DNA from: Miscanthus floridulus | Taxonomy: Eukaryota; Streptophyta; Magnoliopsida; Poales; Poaceae | Length of the DNA: 64,000 bases | Assembly: GCF_019320115.1 (NCBI RefSeq) | Contig: NC_089591.1 | Location: forward strand, 57,164,078 to 57,228,077 | Reading direction: 5' to 3' | In this document: positions 20,674 to 33,600 of the stretch, piece by piece | How positions within the stretch are numbered: position 1 is the stretch's first letter | How the letters are laid out: each line of letters begins with the position of its first letter | The notes under the pieces: generated by a model | What the model was told of the DNA's origin: nothing | Database searches by the model: none | What the model saw: only the letters and a program-made list of their open reading frames with translations | Program-made: the position numbers and the translations under genes

Positions 20674-23600
20674 CTAAAAAGGGAAACAAACTCCAAGCTC
20701 CCCTCGCAAGCGAGCAAACTGGGCTTGGTCAAGTGGTTTGGTGAAGATATCTGCGAGCTGGTTTTGGGTATCAATGTGGTGCAGATCGATATCACCTTTC
20801 TCATAGTGGTCACGCAAGAAGTGAAAGCGAACTTCTATGTGCTTTGTCTTTGAGTGAAGGACTGGGTTTTTGGCTACACTTATGGCACTAGTGCTGTCAC
20901 AAAACAAAGGCACTCGCCTAAACTCTAACCCAAAGTCTCTCAGAGTAGCTATCATCCAAAGCAACTAGGAACAACAAGCAGCAGCAGCAACATACTCAGC
21001 TTCTGTGGTGGATTGGGCGACGCTAGACTACTTGCGAGAAGACCAAGACACAAGAGAAGATCTAAGAAACTGACAAGTCCCCGAAGTGGACTTCCTCTCA
21101 ACACGACAACCAGCATAATCCGCATCAGAATACCCACAAAGAGAAAGAGAGGAGGAGGCTGAAAACCAAAGACCAAACTTGGGTGTGAAACGAAGGTACC
21201 TGAGGATCCGCTTGATGGCTTGACGATGAGACGTGCGCGGAGAAGACTGAAAGCGCGCGCACAAGCAGACTGCGAACTGGATGTCCGGTCTTGTCGCCGT
21301 TAGGTACAGCAGGGACCCGATCATGCTTTGATATTCCTTCTGGTCCATGGCTTCTCCCTCCTTGTCCTCATCTAGGGCCGTCGTGGTTGACATGGGCGTC
21401 GAAAGAGGCTTGGCCTCACCCATATCAAATTTCTTGAGCACGTCCTTGGCGTACTTGCCTTGGTGCACGAACGTCCCCTCACGAGTTTGCTTGATTTGCA
21501 GCCCGAGGAAGAAAGTCAATTCGCCCATCATGCTCATCTCAAATTCCCTGCTCATAGTATCTGAAAACTTGGCAACAAGAGCATGAGAAGAGCCACCAAA
21601 GATTATATCATCCACGTATATCTGAACCAAAAGGATGTCTGTGCCTTGCTTGAGGAGGAACAAAGTCTTATCTACGGAACCCATCCTAAAACCCTTATCA
21701 AGCAAGAAAGCTTTCCAACGCTCATACCAGGTTCTCGGGGCTTGTTTCAAACCATACAAGGCTTTGTGGAGTTTAAAAACATGGTTGGGGTACTTTGGAT
21801 GTTCAAAGCCAGGGGGTTGCCTCACATAAACCTCTTCCTCTATGTACCCATTCAAGAAGGCACTCTTTACATCCATCTGATACAGCTTGAACCCTTTCGA
21901 AGCTACAAATGCTAAAAGAATCCTAATGGCTTCTAGACGGGCAATAGGAGCAAAGGTTTCTTCATAGTCTATTCCCTCTTTTTGGCAAAAACCCTGAGCC
22001 ACTAATCTCGCCTTGTTTCTCACAACCACCCCATCCTCACTCTGCTTGTTCTTGTAAACCCACTTTGTACCTATGGGGTGACACTCTGGTGGAGGTGGAA
22101 CTAAAACCCACACTTGGTTCCGCTCAAAGTTCTCTAACTCCTCATGCATAGCATTAACCCAATCAGCATTAGATAGTGCGTGTCCAATATCTCGAGGCTC
22201 AAAAGAAGCTACGAAAGCTGAATGAGCGAAATGGGAAATATGATAAGACTTGGAACGCGTTACCCTTTCGTCGATGTCACCAATCATGGTCTGAGGAGGA
22301 TGGCGTCGCTGGATGTGTCGAGGTGCACCCAAAGACAAAGACGCCTCCCCCTCATCCATAGCTGGGGCCTCCTTAGTCAATTGAGGAAGCGGCTCGCACG
22401 GACCCCATGAAGTAGAGGTGGAGGGCTCGGGGCCGTGAGTCGAGGTAGTTGAAGTTGGCTCAATCGGTGCAGCTAGTTGAGATGGCTTGGGATCATCCCA
22501 ATCGGCGTCGTCGTCGTCCTCAACGAAAATGCTGTCACCCATCTCTTCATCACCTGCACGCTCAAAGACGGAAACAGAAGAGGGCATGGTTTCGTCGAAG
22601 GTGACTTCACAAGTCTCCACGACACGGTTAGTCTCAAGATTAAGCACACGGTACGCATGTGAATGAGAAGTGTAACCGAGAAATATACCGTCCGAAGATC
22701 TAGATTCAAACTTGTCAAGATTACTTTGCTTAAGAATGAAACACCTGCAACCAAAGACTCAAAAATGACTCACCTTGGGTGGACGCCCAAACCACAACTC
22801 GTAGGATGTCTTCTTCAAGAAAGCACGAAGAAAAATGCGGTTTGAAACATAGCAGGCGGTGTTGATGGCTTCGGCCCAGTAACGCCTAGGAGTCCTATGC
22901 TCATCGAGCATCGTCCTGGCCATTTCAACCAAAGTCCGATTTTTGCGCTCAACAACACCATTCTGCTGAGGGACATAGGGCGAAGAAAACTGATGTTCAA
23001 GACCCAAAGAAGCACAGAAGGTGTCAAACTGTGAGTTTTTGAACTCAGTGCCATTGTCACTGCGGATAGCTCGTATGGCATTCTTTGGTAACTCAGTTTG
23101 CAACCTCAAGATCAAGTCACGAGCATGAGAAAACGCTTCGTCCTTGCCCTCCATGAAAAACACCCAAGAATAGCGAGAAAAATCATCCACGATCACAAGA
23201 ACATACCACTTCCCTCCCTCTGACCGAACCCGAGCCGGACCAACAGTGTCCATATGGAGTAGCTCACCGGGTCTCGTGGTCATGACCTGAGTCACTGGAG
23301 GATGGGAAGCAGCCACCATCTTCCCATGGCGACAGGGATGGCATACCAGATCCTTCTCAAACTTAAGTTTGGGCAATCCTCGGATCATGTCAAGAGAACT
23401 CAACCTCACTAGGAGATCGAAGCTCAAGTGACCAAGTCTCCTATGCCACTTCCACAAATCAGAAGAAGATCCGGCAACCAAACAGCGAGAAGAACCGAAA
23501 CACTGAGAGAAATCAGCTCTAAAAACTCGGCCGAAAGGAATGATCTGACAAACTAGATGTCCCTGAGAATCAAGCACACGAGAAAGTCCAGTCTTAAAGC

Positions 23601-23871
23601 GCACCTCAAACCCATCTTGAAGGAGTTGCGAAACAGAGAGCAAATTGAAATGCAGGCTTGAAACCAAAGCAACGTCCTTCAAGATAAAAGACTCATTGAC
23701 CCGAATGGTCCCACGAGACAGCACCTTACCTTTGCTATTGTCCCCAAATGTGATGTACTCCTTGTATTGCATGGGGTCGAGGCTGGAGAACCATTTGGAA
23801 CTTCCGGTCATGTGGCGCGAACAGCCGGAATCAACAAGCCATGTGTTCTCCAGGCCTCCGCTCTGCATCAA
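20674..23871 (-). pseudogene. Copia pol: protease, integrase, RT, RNase H, with in-frame stops
   Basis: One continuous frame from 23871 to 20674 carries the protease motif LVDSGCSRHMTG and an integrase HHCC region (HRRLGH...CHPCRHGK). The DDE core is marked by HMDTVGP, RSDNGTEF and NGVVERKNRT. The reverse transcriptase follows ([25 protein letters not shown]), then RNase H ([34 protein letters not shown]). Three stops break it without frameshifts: one after KVSHF (22759), one after SWSSRK (21028), and one before LLWMIA (about 20965). Each is explained by a single C-to-T change in a CGA or CAG codon judged by family consensus. Confidence 0.9.
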
Positions 23872-26474
23872 TAGAAAGACAGGGGGTGAGCAAATGGCAC
23901 AACACTGGGGTTAGTGAAATGAGGAGAATACCAGTGTTGAGTCATTTGCCCTGGAAAAGTGTTAGGAAAAACACCATACATGCCATGTCCCATTTGAGAG
24001 AAGCGATCACCACGTGGGGGGAAACGTGGTCCGCTAGGAGTGCGGGACTGAAAGCCACGATCACGAGATCCAGAGTCATATTGATCATGACTAGGGCCAC
24101 GCCGGGCACGACCACCTCGTGGTCTCGCCACCTGAGGCCTAGCACCTTGAGGCATTGCACCTCTAGGCCTAACACTGTGCCTCTGAACAGGTGGTACATG
24201 TACGCCAAGTGGAGGACGGTACATGTTCCGGTTGTTCAACTCGTACTCGCGCCGCTCATCTCTCTTCCTCCTAAAGCAAAACTCAGCCAAATGACCATCT
24301 CTATGGCAATAGTCACAGTGGTACCTCACCTCTCTCTTGGGTGGTGGTTGACTCACTCTTTTGTGGGTGTGGTTCACTCTCTGAGGCTTTTTGGCTTTAG
24401 GAAGGGGTGCACTAGAGATGTTGGGTAGAGTATTGAGTGAGTTCTGAAAGTGGTTCGGTTTGGGAACCCAAACTTGCTTGGATGGTGGAGCTTTTGGTGG
24501 TTCTTCAAACACACCATCTTTGATCATAGGCTTGGTAGGCTCTGGTGGAGGAATCTTGATCAATTTGGGAGTGTTGGTGGGTTTCTCACTTGGGTTCAAA
24601 CCACTATGTTCACCAACCTTGCCATAGACATGCTCACCCTTCCCACCTATAGCAAAGCCTACTCCCGATGAGTCAGTTCCCCTCTTGAACTGGCTCACCA
24701 TCATGCCCAACTAGGGCTCACTGCACGACACCCAGCTCAAGATGGACCGAAGTTGTGTGTTTTCTTCCTCGGTTCCCATCTTGTCGTGCCTACAGGACTC
24801 AAGCTCCAACACCAAAGCTTCACATCAAACACATGTAGTGGTGGTGCTATCTAAGTTGGCCTTCTCAAACTCAGCAAGTTTGGCAACCTTCTCTGCCAAC
24901 TCAGATTGCAAGCCTGAGCAGGACTTGCACGCACCGAGCAACCCAGAACGAGACTTCAACTCATCACATTCATCAAGCAAAACAGCATACTTGGATTGCA
25001 AGTCAGAGAGGTTAGACATGTGTATAGCACACTCATCGCACTCCTCCTCCTCTGACACCACTACACCACTCTTGGCAAGCTCCAACTCCTTCAAAGCAAC
25101 CTCTAGCTGGTCCTTAAACTCTTTTCTCTCGTGGGCAGCACGCTTAAGCAACTTATCTTGACTCATCAATGTATCATTCATAGTATCAAGCTCAAGCATA
25201 AGTGAGTCAAGTGTGGGCGGTACCTCATTTTCGTCGTTGTCGACGTCGATGTCCTTTTTGAGCTTTGCTCCACCGTCAACCGCCATAGTGCAAAACCCAC
25301 CACGGTTTGCACCGGCGACAAAGCAGAGACCGTTGAGCTTGTCCTCGCGCTTCTTCTCAGACTCATCGTCGGTCGAGGGACAAGAAGAGTGATCATCGTC
25401 GGAGTCATCGTCGAGGTCGCTGAGAGAGGCGAGGAAGGCGCGTTCTTGAGCTTTGGCCTTCCTACGGTACGCCTTCTTGATCGCCTCCTTGTCGAAACCG
25501 CCCTTGGCCTTGTGCTTGCCAGAGGTGTAGTCGCGCTTATCCTTGCACTTGCCGGAGTCGTACTTGTTGATGAAGGGCTTCTTCTTGGGGCAGTGCGCGA
25601 CGAAGTGGTCCGGATCTCCACATCCATAGCATCCCTCCTTCGGGCCACCACTGCGTTGGCGATTCAAACGGTTGTTGTGAAACCGAGAGAACCGACTGAT
25701 GACGAGTGCCAACTCATCATCCCCAAGAGACTCCAGCTACTCCTCTGTGACTGACATCAAGCACGACAAAGAGAAAGAAGCTTGTGAAGGGTTAGTCAAT
25801 GAACTTGAACCACTACCTGAGACCAAAGCCATGGTTGGTGCAGAAGGATTCTTGAGCTTGGCTTGGGTTTGGTAGTCGATCTCTGTGGACTTGAGCTTGC
25901 TGAAAAGCTCGTCAACGGTGAGGGTGTCGTAGTTGGCGGACTCGATGATCGCCGACACCTTCACATCCCATACCTTTCGATCAAGGGCATAGAGAAGCTT
26001 GAGCGCCCTCTCATGATCACTATAAGGTAGGTTGGCCTTGTTCGCTTTCATTTTGTTGACGATAGTCTGAAAGCGGGAAAACATGGCATCGATGGACTCA
26101 CCATCAAGCTGAGAGAAGTTCTCGTACTCGCGCTTGTACGTCTCGTAGAGTCTGGTCTTGACCTGTGCGGTCCCCTCATGATAGCTCTGAAGCCTCACCC
26201 AGATCTCTCGAGCTGTAGTACAATTGGAGACACGCTCGAACTCAGAAAGCGAAAGACTCGAGAAAAGCACACTGTGAGCTTTGCTATTTGCGTTGTGCCG
26301 ATCCTTGTGATCCTGGGTGGTACGGGCCGCGGTAGGGAGCACAACGTAAGTAGCATCCTCGCAAATTTCCCAGACGAGCCAATCAATCCCCTAGAGATGC
26401 GCAGACATGCGGATCTTCCAATAAGGATAGTTTGACCCATCGAAGTGCGGTGGTTTGCCAGAACCACGCTCCAT
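23868..26474 (-). pseudogene. Copia gag with CCHC zinc knuckle, with in-frame stops
   Basis: Gag starts at 26474 (MERGSGKPPHFDGSNYPYWK). It continues through a UBN2-like capsid region (LLYALDRKVWDVKVSAI, YDTLTVDELFSKLKSTEID) to a CCHC knuckle, CYGCGDPDHFVAHC, near 25625. An acidic, coiled-coil-like region and a basic Arg/Gly/Pro region follow. All pieces share one frame, broken by stops near 26392, 25737, 24825 and 24711. Pol is in a different frame, so a shift or alternative expression lies near 23870. Confidence 0.85.
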
Positions 26475-26523
26475 GTCGCCTTCGTGGATCACGAACCGAT
26501 TAAGGTGGAATGATCCTTAACCG

Positions 26524-26535
26524 GCTCTGATACCA
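26524..26535 (-). promoter_or_regulatory. Copia primer-binding site (initiator tRNA-Met)
   Basis: TGGTATCAGAGC on the minus strand, two bases inside the 5' LTR edge at 26538. This is the standard 12-base complement to the 3' end of plant initiator methionine tRNA used by most plant Copia elements. Confidence 0.95.
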
Positions 26536-26537
26536 AT

Positions 26538-28610
26538 TGAAGGACCGAAAACGGTGACCAGAGGGGGGGGTGAATGGGAGCCGTAAAATTTCTCACAAAA
26601 TTTTTAGGCCGCTGTCCCAAAATCACCGTCAAGCACAAGCGAGTTCATGAACTAAAATACCCAAGCCAACTAGTGATAAGAGTATCTACAAAAATTCCTC
26701 AGAACAGTAGAAACCCAACGCAATAGACGGAACTCGATTCGGGGCACAGACGACCAAGCTGCACGCAAAACAGAAAACCAGAGCTAGAGAAAATTAACCG
26801 AAAAATCCCCTAAAAATTCGTTCATCACACAGTAGAGAGTGAAGAGGTAGCACGTAGGCCTGGGCCTCTCGGGCCTATACAGCTAGGAGCTTATGGTAGT
26901 TTGGCTGCCTCTTCTCTGCTCAAATCACACAGGAGGGAAGGAATTTAGTTCACACACACTATTGCTTGATTGAGACAATTCCAATAACCAAGACTGAAAA
27001 ACACGAGAGCTGCTGCTCCTGCTATTGGTACTGTGCGTGCACAGGTGGTTCCTGGATGAGCATTGATTGGTGCTAGAAGCACTGGTACTGAGACCGCACG
27101 GCACTGGAGCGACCCTGCTCTGTACACGGACCGAGAACAAACATAGGGAACAGAGAACGACGAACACTGAGCAACGACAGACTTCACAGGGAGATGGGAT
27201 CGGAGATGGACCAGGCAGCTGAAGACGATTGGCTGCCCCTGGAGTCCGGTTCCTGCAACAGCACTAGAACACAGAGACGCACGGCGCGGGACTGCACACG
27301 CCAAGGGAAACCAGAGAGCCAAGATCGAAGCACAGGAAACGCTGCTCTGCTCAACAAGCAAACGGCGACCGGCATCAGGAGCAGCTGCAGAGCCACGCGA
27401 GGGCACGGGACCAAACCGGCCTGGACGCACGGCGCAGAAGCACCTCTGTGCTGCTGGGTCCTCATAACAGCACCTCCACACGACGAACAGGAAAGAACAG
27501 AGAAGAGGCGCTGACCACAAAATCGAAGAAAAACTCGACCAAATCAAAATGATTCGTTCTCAAACTTCGCACAGACCAAATTCACCTAGATACAAATTTA
27601 TCCCCAAAAGTTCATCGCCTGGGATTGACCCAAACTCCGGGAAAATCAGATCGTAGGAAGAACGAAAAAAAATTGAGCGAAAATCACAGCTTCAAGATAA
27701 GAACCCCAGAGGGCAAGAGGAGGATTTGGGCCTCCATTCCCACTCCAAAACACAAGAATTACACCACGAATTTTTCAGTTCATGTGACCTCTCTCATGAA
27801 CACTAGAAAGAAATGAAACCCTAGGTGGAAGAGGGGAAAATGAAAGTGGGAGAGAGGTGAGGGAGATGGGGGCTCCCTCATCCTATTTAACAGGGCTATT
27901 ACACATTCCCAGTTTTGCCCCTGGATACAAATGAGTTGAACCGCTAAGCCCAAGGGCGTTGTTGTCCAACCCGGTGTAATCTTGATCCGACGGCCACCGC
28001 GCCTTCTCACCGGTAGCTTCGCCTCGACGCGAACTCCCCGATGCCGCCACGTGCCATCCGTCCCTCCTCGGAACCTCCGCCCGGGTTTTGAGGCCCAAAC
28101 CCATAAACCGTCCATCCGATGGTTTTGAGGTCCAAACCATCAAACCGTCCGCGAGTAGCGTACTCCATACGCGTCCCCCACCATCCGACGCGTGTCACCG
28201 CCGTCCTCGACCGGCCGGCCCGCCAAGTCCTCCTGAGCCTTGCTCGACTCACGCGTCTGCCGTCTTGACCCGCTCAACACCGTCACTCCATGTCTTCTTG
28301 CACTTGTCGATGTCCCAAGTGTCAGCCACCGTGGCTAGTCACCCAGCCTCTGGGTCCCTCGGTCCAAGCCTCACGTCCGTCCTTCACCGCTCCCGGTCTG
28401 TCGGCACGGCACGTCCTCCTTGACCTTCACCTCGCCGTCGACCACCGCATCCGAGCTCCATACCTGCACAACACAAGCCAAAAGACATGTCGCACACATA
28501 GCTTTCGCCATGGTAGGGTTAGTCACCACTCAACCTACTTCGTGGATCACATTGACAATCACTCATCACAAAACGAACACACAAGGGTACTTGTCAACCT
28601 TGTGTTCGCA
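26538..28610 (-). repeat. Copia 5' LTR (right copy)
   Basis: 2,073 bp, TG...CA, followed by the target duplication ACATG. It drives the element from the minus strand. It differs from the left LTR by scattered transitions and by lacking the 32-bp duplication. Confidence 0.93.
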
Positions 28611-28615
28611 ACATG

Positions 28616-28805
28616 CTTTGTAGCGTTAACTCTGAGCTGATCTATTTGTCTGCTGGCAAGGGTGAAGATGAGGGAATTAAGAGATTTTGACTCTAGGGAA
28701 AAGTAACACACTCTAATTTTTTCTAATCCACTGCAATACTCTTGCATCCAAACACAACATTAAGTTGTTGACCCACAGGATGATTTCTAAAGTACGGAGA
28801 AAAAT
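28616..28805. other. Host flank of the Copia element
   Basis: AT-rich sequence with no recognisable gene. It continues the host DNA interrupted at 17039. Confidence 0.4.
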
Positions 28806-29045
28806 CATATAAAATCTAATGGTGTGTTTTGTTTGAGGAATCATCTTATCCCTCTACGAGGTGGTCCATCATGACCTCAGTCCACAAAAATTGGTGGAAT
28901 GACTCCATTCCTCATTCAACTATATATTCACTTGTGAGGAATGGGACGATTCCTCATTCGTCAACTATATATTCACCTGTGAGGAATGAAACGATGATAG
29001 ATCGACCCATACTATTCCACAAACTAAACAAAAAAGTAAGGAGTG
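28806..29045. repeat. MITE-like inverted repeat
   Basis: It begins ATGGTGTGTTTTGTTTGAGG and ends TATTCCACAAACTAAACAAA, whose complement restates the start (TTTTGTTTAGTTTGTGGAAT). Two internal blocks, each with ACTATATATTCAC and GTGAGGAATG, lie in direct order. No coding capacity. The superfamily is not assigned. Confidence 0.55.
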
Positions 29046-30345
29046 AGAAGATCCATCACCTCATTTCTCAAACCAACACACACCATAAGTTCCTTCACAA
29101 TCTTCATGGCAAAAATTCAAGTTTCTAATCTAAATCCTAGTCCAAAGCATTCAAATAAAGCCAATATTTTTCAGAGATGCTACAAATGATGCATATGTAT
29201 GATTCATGCAGCTTAAAAGTTTTGGGCTGTTACCATTTCGAAGTTATTATTATTATAGAGCTCGGTTCATCAAAGTTGCGATCAGTGTTAAGGTCAAGAC
29301 GTTCCGCCACCACCGTGTGTGTTGCCGAGTTCTTTTTACTATGACCCAATCTCACGAGTGGGCTATGTGTGTATTGCCTTCCTGGCTCCTGCCAACTGAA
29401 CTGTGATCCCCAAAAGCTTCCATGGTCACGCACAGGAAAAAAAAGAAAAGAAAAACAAAAAGACACGGACACAAAATGACACTCACGCTAACATATGTTG
29501 TTTAGTTTGCTTCTCAACCAAAAACGGTTAACGTTTCCGATAAAAAAAATCCGATCCGATCAAACTAGGGTTAACGTTTATTCAAATGTTAATGCAAAGA
29601 GGTCCATACATTAAGGGTCCAATAGTTTCTAATGAACGAAAAAAAAATAGATCTCCATATTTTGCAAAGTTTCCTGGCGCCTCCCAAGGGCTCATTCTAC
29701 AGCTGCAATAAAATCTTTGATTCCTTCACCTGCAAAGGCATACAATGGCATATGTGATGTTAACATAGAGTTCCAAATTAATAACTGCTGATCCAATTAT
29801 TTTTGCAAAATAAACAGGGCCTTTTATTCCCTGGCTTCTTAACGTTTTCAGTTCAAAGGTAATCAGTAAAAGAAGGAACACAGAGCAACAAAGCCAATGA
29901 TATTATCCAAATGTACGAGTATAAACAATGACATCAACATCTGCTCAATCATCAACTAAATGGTAGAAAAATAAATAGCCATTGCAAATCCAATAACTAA
30001 CCGTATCGAGTAACTAACCATTTCCGTAAATGGTAGCAAAATGACTGCACTAACACAACCAGGAAGAATAACATTGAATAGGCTAAACAAAACATACATT
30101 GGAAGCACCACCAAACAACGGGCGCACAACAACCGCAAATCCTCCATACTACTGACACTATTATTGGCCAATCATCAGCTCTACAAAACTAGTTTTAAAG
30201 ACTTCAATGATAAAACGTCTCATCACTAGCTTTCACCTCAACATAATTATGTCGCATGCATCTCAGATAGACCATAAAGCTCATGAGGCAAAAGAGCGAC
30301 AGTGTCGCGGGTGAATTTGATTTCGGTATAAGTTGATTTTTTACA
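29046..30345. other. AT-rich intergenic sequence
   Basis: I see no gene or defined repeat. Short open frames occur on both strands without domain signatures. Poly-A tracts occur near 29435 and 29640. Confidence 0.4.
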
Positions 30346-30382
30346 TGTCTATTCACCACCCTCTAGGTGTACTAAAGATCCT
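30346..30382 (+). repeat. Sliver of a Copia-type LTR end
   Basis: CTATTCACCACCCTCTAGG followed by ACTAAAGATCCTACA mirrors the last bases of the solo LTR at 45292-47216 (CTATTCACCCCCCTCTAGCC...GACCTTTCA). It lies exactly where the left Gypsy LTR is cut off, so it is probably a remnant of an element or rearrangement that truncated it. Confidence 0.45.
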
Positions 30383-30626
30383 ACAGGAGGAGCCTATGCC
30401 CTCGGGGTTGGACATGACAGTGCTCTCGCTCGAGGGGTCGGGCGTGATGGGGCTTTCGTCCTTGGGGTCGGGTGACCCGGATCTCATATTCTTGAGGTCG
30501 GGCGAGACGGAGCCCATGCCCACGGGGCCAGACGAGTCCAAGATACGCTCTTGACCATCCGAGGGTGTTAGCGTTCGCGGCCATTAGCTTCCTTCTTCCG
30601 GATATCCCTGATACTGATACCCGATA
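30383..30626 (-). repeat. Gypsy 3' LTR, truncated (left copy)
   Basis: It matches the last part of the right LTR: five units of a 30-bp minisatellite, then TCCAAGATACGCTCTTGACC, GTTAGCGTTCGCGGCCATTA and CCTGATACTGATACCCGATA. About 800 bp present in the right LTR are missing. The next bases inward (GTAGCCCCCAAGCCCGTGG) form a purine-rich tract on the minus strand, the likely polypurine tract. Confidence 0.85.
30387..30536 (+). repeat. 30-bp minisatellite, 5 units, in the Gypsy LTR
   Basis: Five consecutive 30-bp units of the type ACGGAGCCCATGCCC plus ACGGGGCCAGACGAG, diverged from one another, at 30387, 30417, 30447, 30477 and 30507. The counterpart array at 49171-49380 has seven units. Confidence 0.85.
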
Positions 30627-30683
30627 GTAGCCCCCAAGCCCGTGGAGGAGTAGGGTACTCCTTCGAAGTCTTTTTCAGACAGA

Positions 30684-33600
30684 AGGATTGTAACACCCTG
30701 GTGTTACATTGTAATGCTTTGCTAAAACATTTCACGAGCATCATAAGTATGTGCATGTGTGTATAGCATGAATTATAAATCAAAGTTCGGTTCTTGAAAC
30801 AGTCATGCGAAACATGAGTCCGTGGTTACGTTTCATATAATACTATTTAGTATTCTGATCGAATGGTTGTCGAAATCAAAGTGCTATACAACGTTTGGCT
30901 AACGACGATGAAATGTGTGCGGTCACGGACCAGGATAGCTGGTTAGAACATCGAGTAGGCCGGATTTGGGGTTCGACGCGAAACCGTTCGGAACGACGTC
31001 CATTCGCATAGACTTGAAAGAAGGTCGACGAAGCTAACTTTGGCCAGTTTTGTAGACCGATCGGCTTAGGAGATCGCGCAATGTCACTCCTTCGATTGAT
31101 AGCTGGATGTACCCTCTTGCGCATCGAGCGATTAGTTTGGCGTTTGGAGCACGGCGTACACGTTTTCTACGTGCTTCAGAAAGCGTGCACAGCATGTAGC
31201 TGTGCCTGGGCGCGGTCACCACCCACTGGCTTGCTGGCGCCCACAGCCACGCAAGCCGCGCCCACGGCCGCGCAGGCCACGCTCACCGTCGCGCCGGCTG
31301 CGTCCCGCCGCAGTGCCGATGCTTGCGCACGGTCCGGCGCTGCGCGCCAGGTTTGCCTGCCACCGCTGCTGCTCGTCGGCCATCACTGCTGACCCGCACT
31401 ACGCGCCGAGGCACAGTCCTCGTCCTCATGCCATCGTGACGCTGACGCGCGCTGACCCTGTGTTTTCGCCTTGGACGTTGCTGCCCTGCTGGCATGCGCC
31501 ACCTTGCCAGCTGTTGCGCTGCGCCTAGGCCGCCGACCAACCTTGCCGCGCCATACCCTGCTCTGCACTACCTTGGCTGGGAGCACACCGGGCCCGCGCT
31601 ACATGCCGCCCGTCACCCCGCCGGTCCTGTGTCCATTGACATCTTGTTGGCTGCTCGTGTGCTGGGCGACAGCCTGCCCTGCCGTCACCTTGGCATCGAT
31701 TTCGCGCTGCCTCTTTTGTCTGGCGCTGCCCGACGCGATGGCGCCATACCGCGCTCGTCGCCTTGCCGCAGTGGCCATGTAGACGACCGTCTGGGGTACG
31801 TCCCGCCTGTCCCGCTGTCCCGTAGTGGTGATGTTGGCCCGTGTGTTGATGCCGCAGATGAACCAAGCCAAGCCATGACCTCCCCTGCCCCGCTGTCTCC
31901 ATGGCCACCGAGATGATTCTTCTCAATTTGCCGTGACCGTAGTATTAGACTCCAATTCGGCTTAGGCTCAGCTTCGTTAGGTATCTGGCCGTGTCCCGTC
32001 CCCACCTTGCTGTGTATGCCATTGCATAGGGCCGCAATTTCGTAATCCCGCGCCACCGGGTCCATAAGACCGCACGGACGCTTCCCGACGGCAAGCCAGC
32101 CACTCCGTGCACCTTGTAGCGATTCAGTGCACCCACAACTTCGCCGTACCCTCCTGAGCACCCCGCGCACCTCAGCCGTAGCTTCGCAGCAGGCTAGCCC
32201 CCACCGCCGTGGACGTGCCACCGTCGGGCACCACCGCACCGCCGCGAGTGCACGTGGCCAGCTCTGCTCAGACCACCTCCGACTAAACCATAAACACGAA
32301 GGTATCCGTGAGCACTCCCTAGTGCTCGCTTGCTCGTGTGCTGGCCTTGCCTTCGTTGTTGCTTACGGAAACGCGCCCGCCTTTGCAGGTCAAGGGCCAC
32401 CACCGGGGAGGGAGTTCAGAACGCCGTCCCTGTCCACTGTAGCACTTTCGACCACCATGTGTTGTCTCCGAGGTAATCATCGGCCTCTTAGTTAAGTAGT
32501 GGGAGGTCGGGTGGCGCCAGCGTGGCTGTCCTGTGCCCACGCCGTCACGCCTGTGCGCGCCTTGGGGCCAAGGACTCCGCCGTGGTAAAGAAGGAGGAAG
32601 GGGAGGACGTAACCGTAAAATCGTAGACTGGGTAAATAGTGTCATAGCGCTCTCAGTAAATGTCAAGTAGTTCGGGGGTGCCCGTGCATAATTGCCGTTG
32701 CGCGCAGGCCTCCCCTGTCGTGGGCTGTTGGCCGGCTGGGCCGCGCCTCCGCGTGGGCCGCACGGTGACCTGCTGACGCGCGCGGGCGGGATGGCGCGCT
32801 GTGCCGAGCCGCGCGATGTGGGCCGAAGTAGAGAATTCGGTTTTCTTATTTTTCCGGAGGATAGAAATGCTTATTTATTTTTGTTATGAATCCAACTTCG
32901 ATAAATCGTAGTAAATTGCGTGGTTGTCCAAAAATAGTGAAACTAATTTTGTTAGGTTTACAAAAATACCATCTATCTGTTAGTGTAGTTAGTTCATAGT
33001 TAGCTATTATGATTATAGGCTCATAAATTCTAATTAGAAAACTTAACATTATATAGATTAATGTTTGTAGGAATTCTTGTGGCAAATCGGTAATAGTTTT
33101 AGCTTTAGAAATTTTACAGTATGTTCACTAGGATATTATGTGCTTGCTGTAAATTTTGTAGCCTTAGAACGAGTTGTTAGATAGAGTGGCTATTACCTTT
33201 GCTTTATCGCATATAGTGTAAATTAGCGTTCGGAGTAGGAACATTGGTAATTGCTATAAGAATGGATGCCATGCTTAATACTTGTTGGTGGTGACAATAC
33301 GTAGCTTAGCCTTTAGTGGGTAGATCTTATTTAGTAGTTTAATAGTTGTACTTTTGAATTTAGAGTTGCTGTTGCCGTAGTGTTAATCATTGCATCATCA
33401 TTTTATGTAGATCACGAGCAGGTAGACTTCGTACCCGTCTGCGAGCCGGAGTACGATGAGGTGATCGAGGAGTACAAGGAGGAGCTCTTCACACAGGAGG
33501 GAGCCCAGGAGCATATTAGTACTGACCTTGCTGACCCGGCACCTGCCCAAGGCAAGCCCCGGTGCATAACCCTTATTTTTTTAAAGGATCACTGAATATA

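Larger units (their letters stand above)
17035..28615 (-). mobile_element. Full-length Copia LTR retrotransposon (Maximus/SIRE-like)
   Basis: An 11.57-kb element (17040-28610) is flanked by the perfect 5-bp duplication ACATG (17035-17039 and 28611-28615). Both LTRs start TG and end CA. On the minus strand the order is 5' LTR, PBS, gag with zinc knuckle, protease, integrase, reverse transcriptase, RNase H, 3' non-coding region, polypurine tract, 3' LTR. Integrase before RT marks Copia. The large gag and LTRs of about 2.1 kb suggest the Maximus/SIRE lineage. By eye I count about 33 substitutions between the LTRs, nearly all transitions (about 1.6 percent), so the insertion is young. Several in-frame stops make it non-autonomous. 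Confidence 0.95.

Noticed and set aside
21347..24428. Plus-strand ORFs across the Copia element
   Set aside because: They run antisense to clear gag-pol domains and carry no signature of their own.
31190..32880. Long GC-rich open frames on both strands
   Set aside because: They lie within a solo LTR, overlap in several frames and have no domain signature. GC content alone explains the lack of stops.
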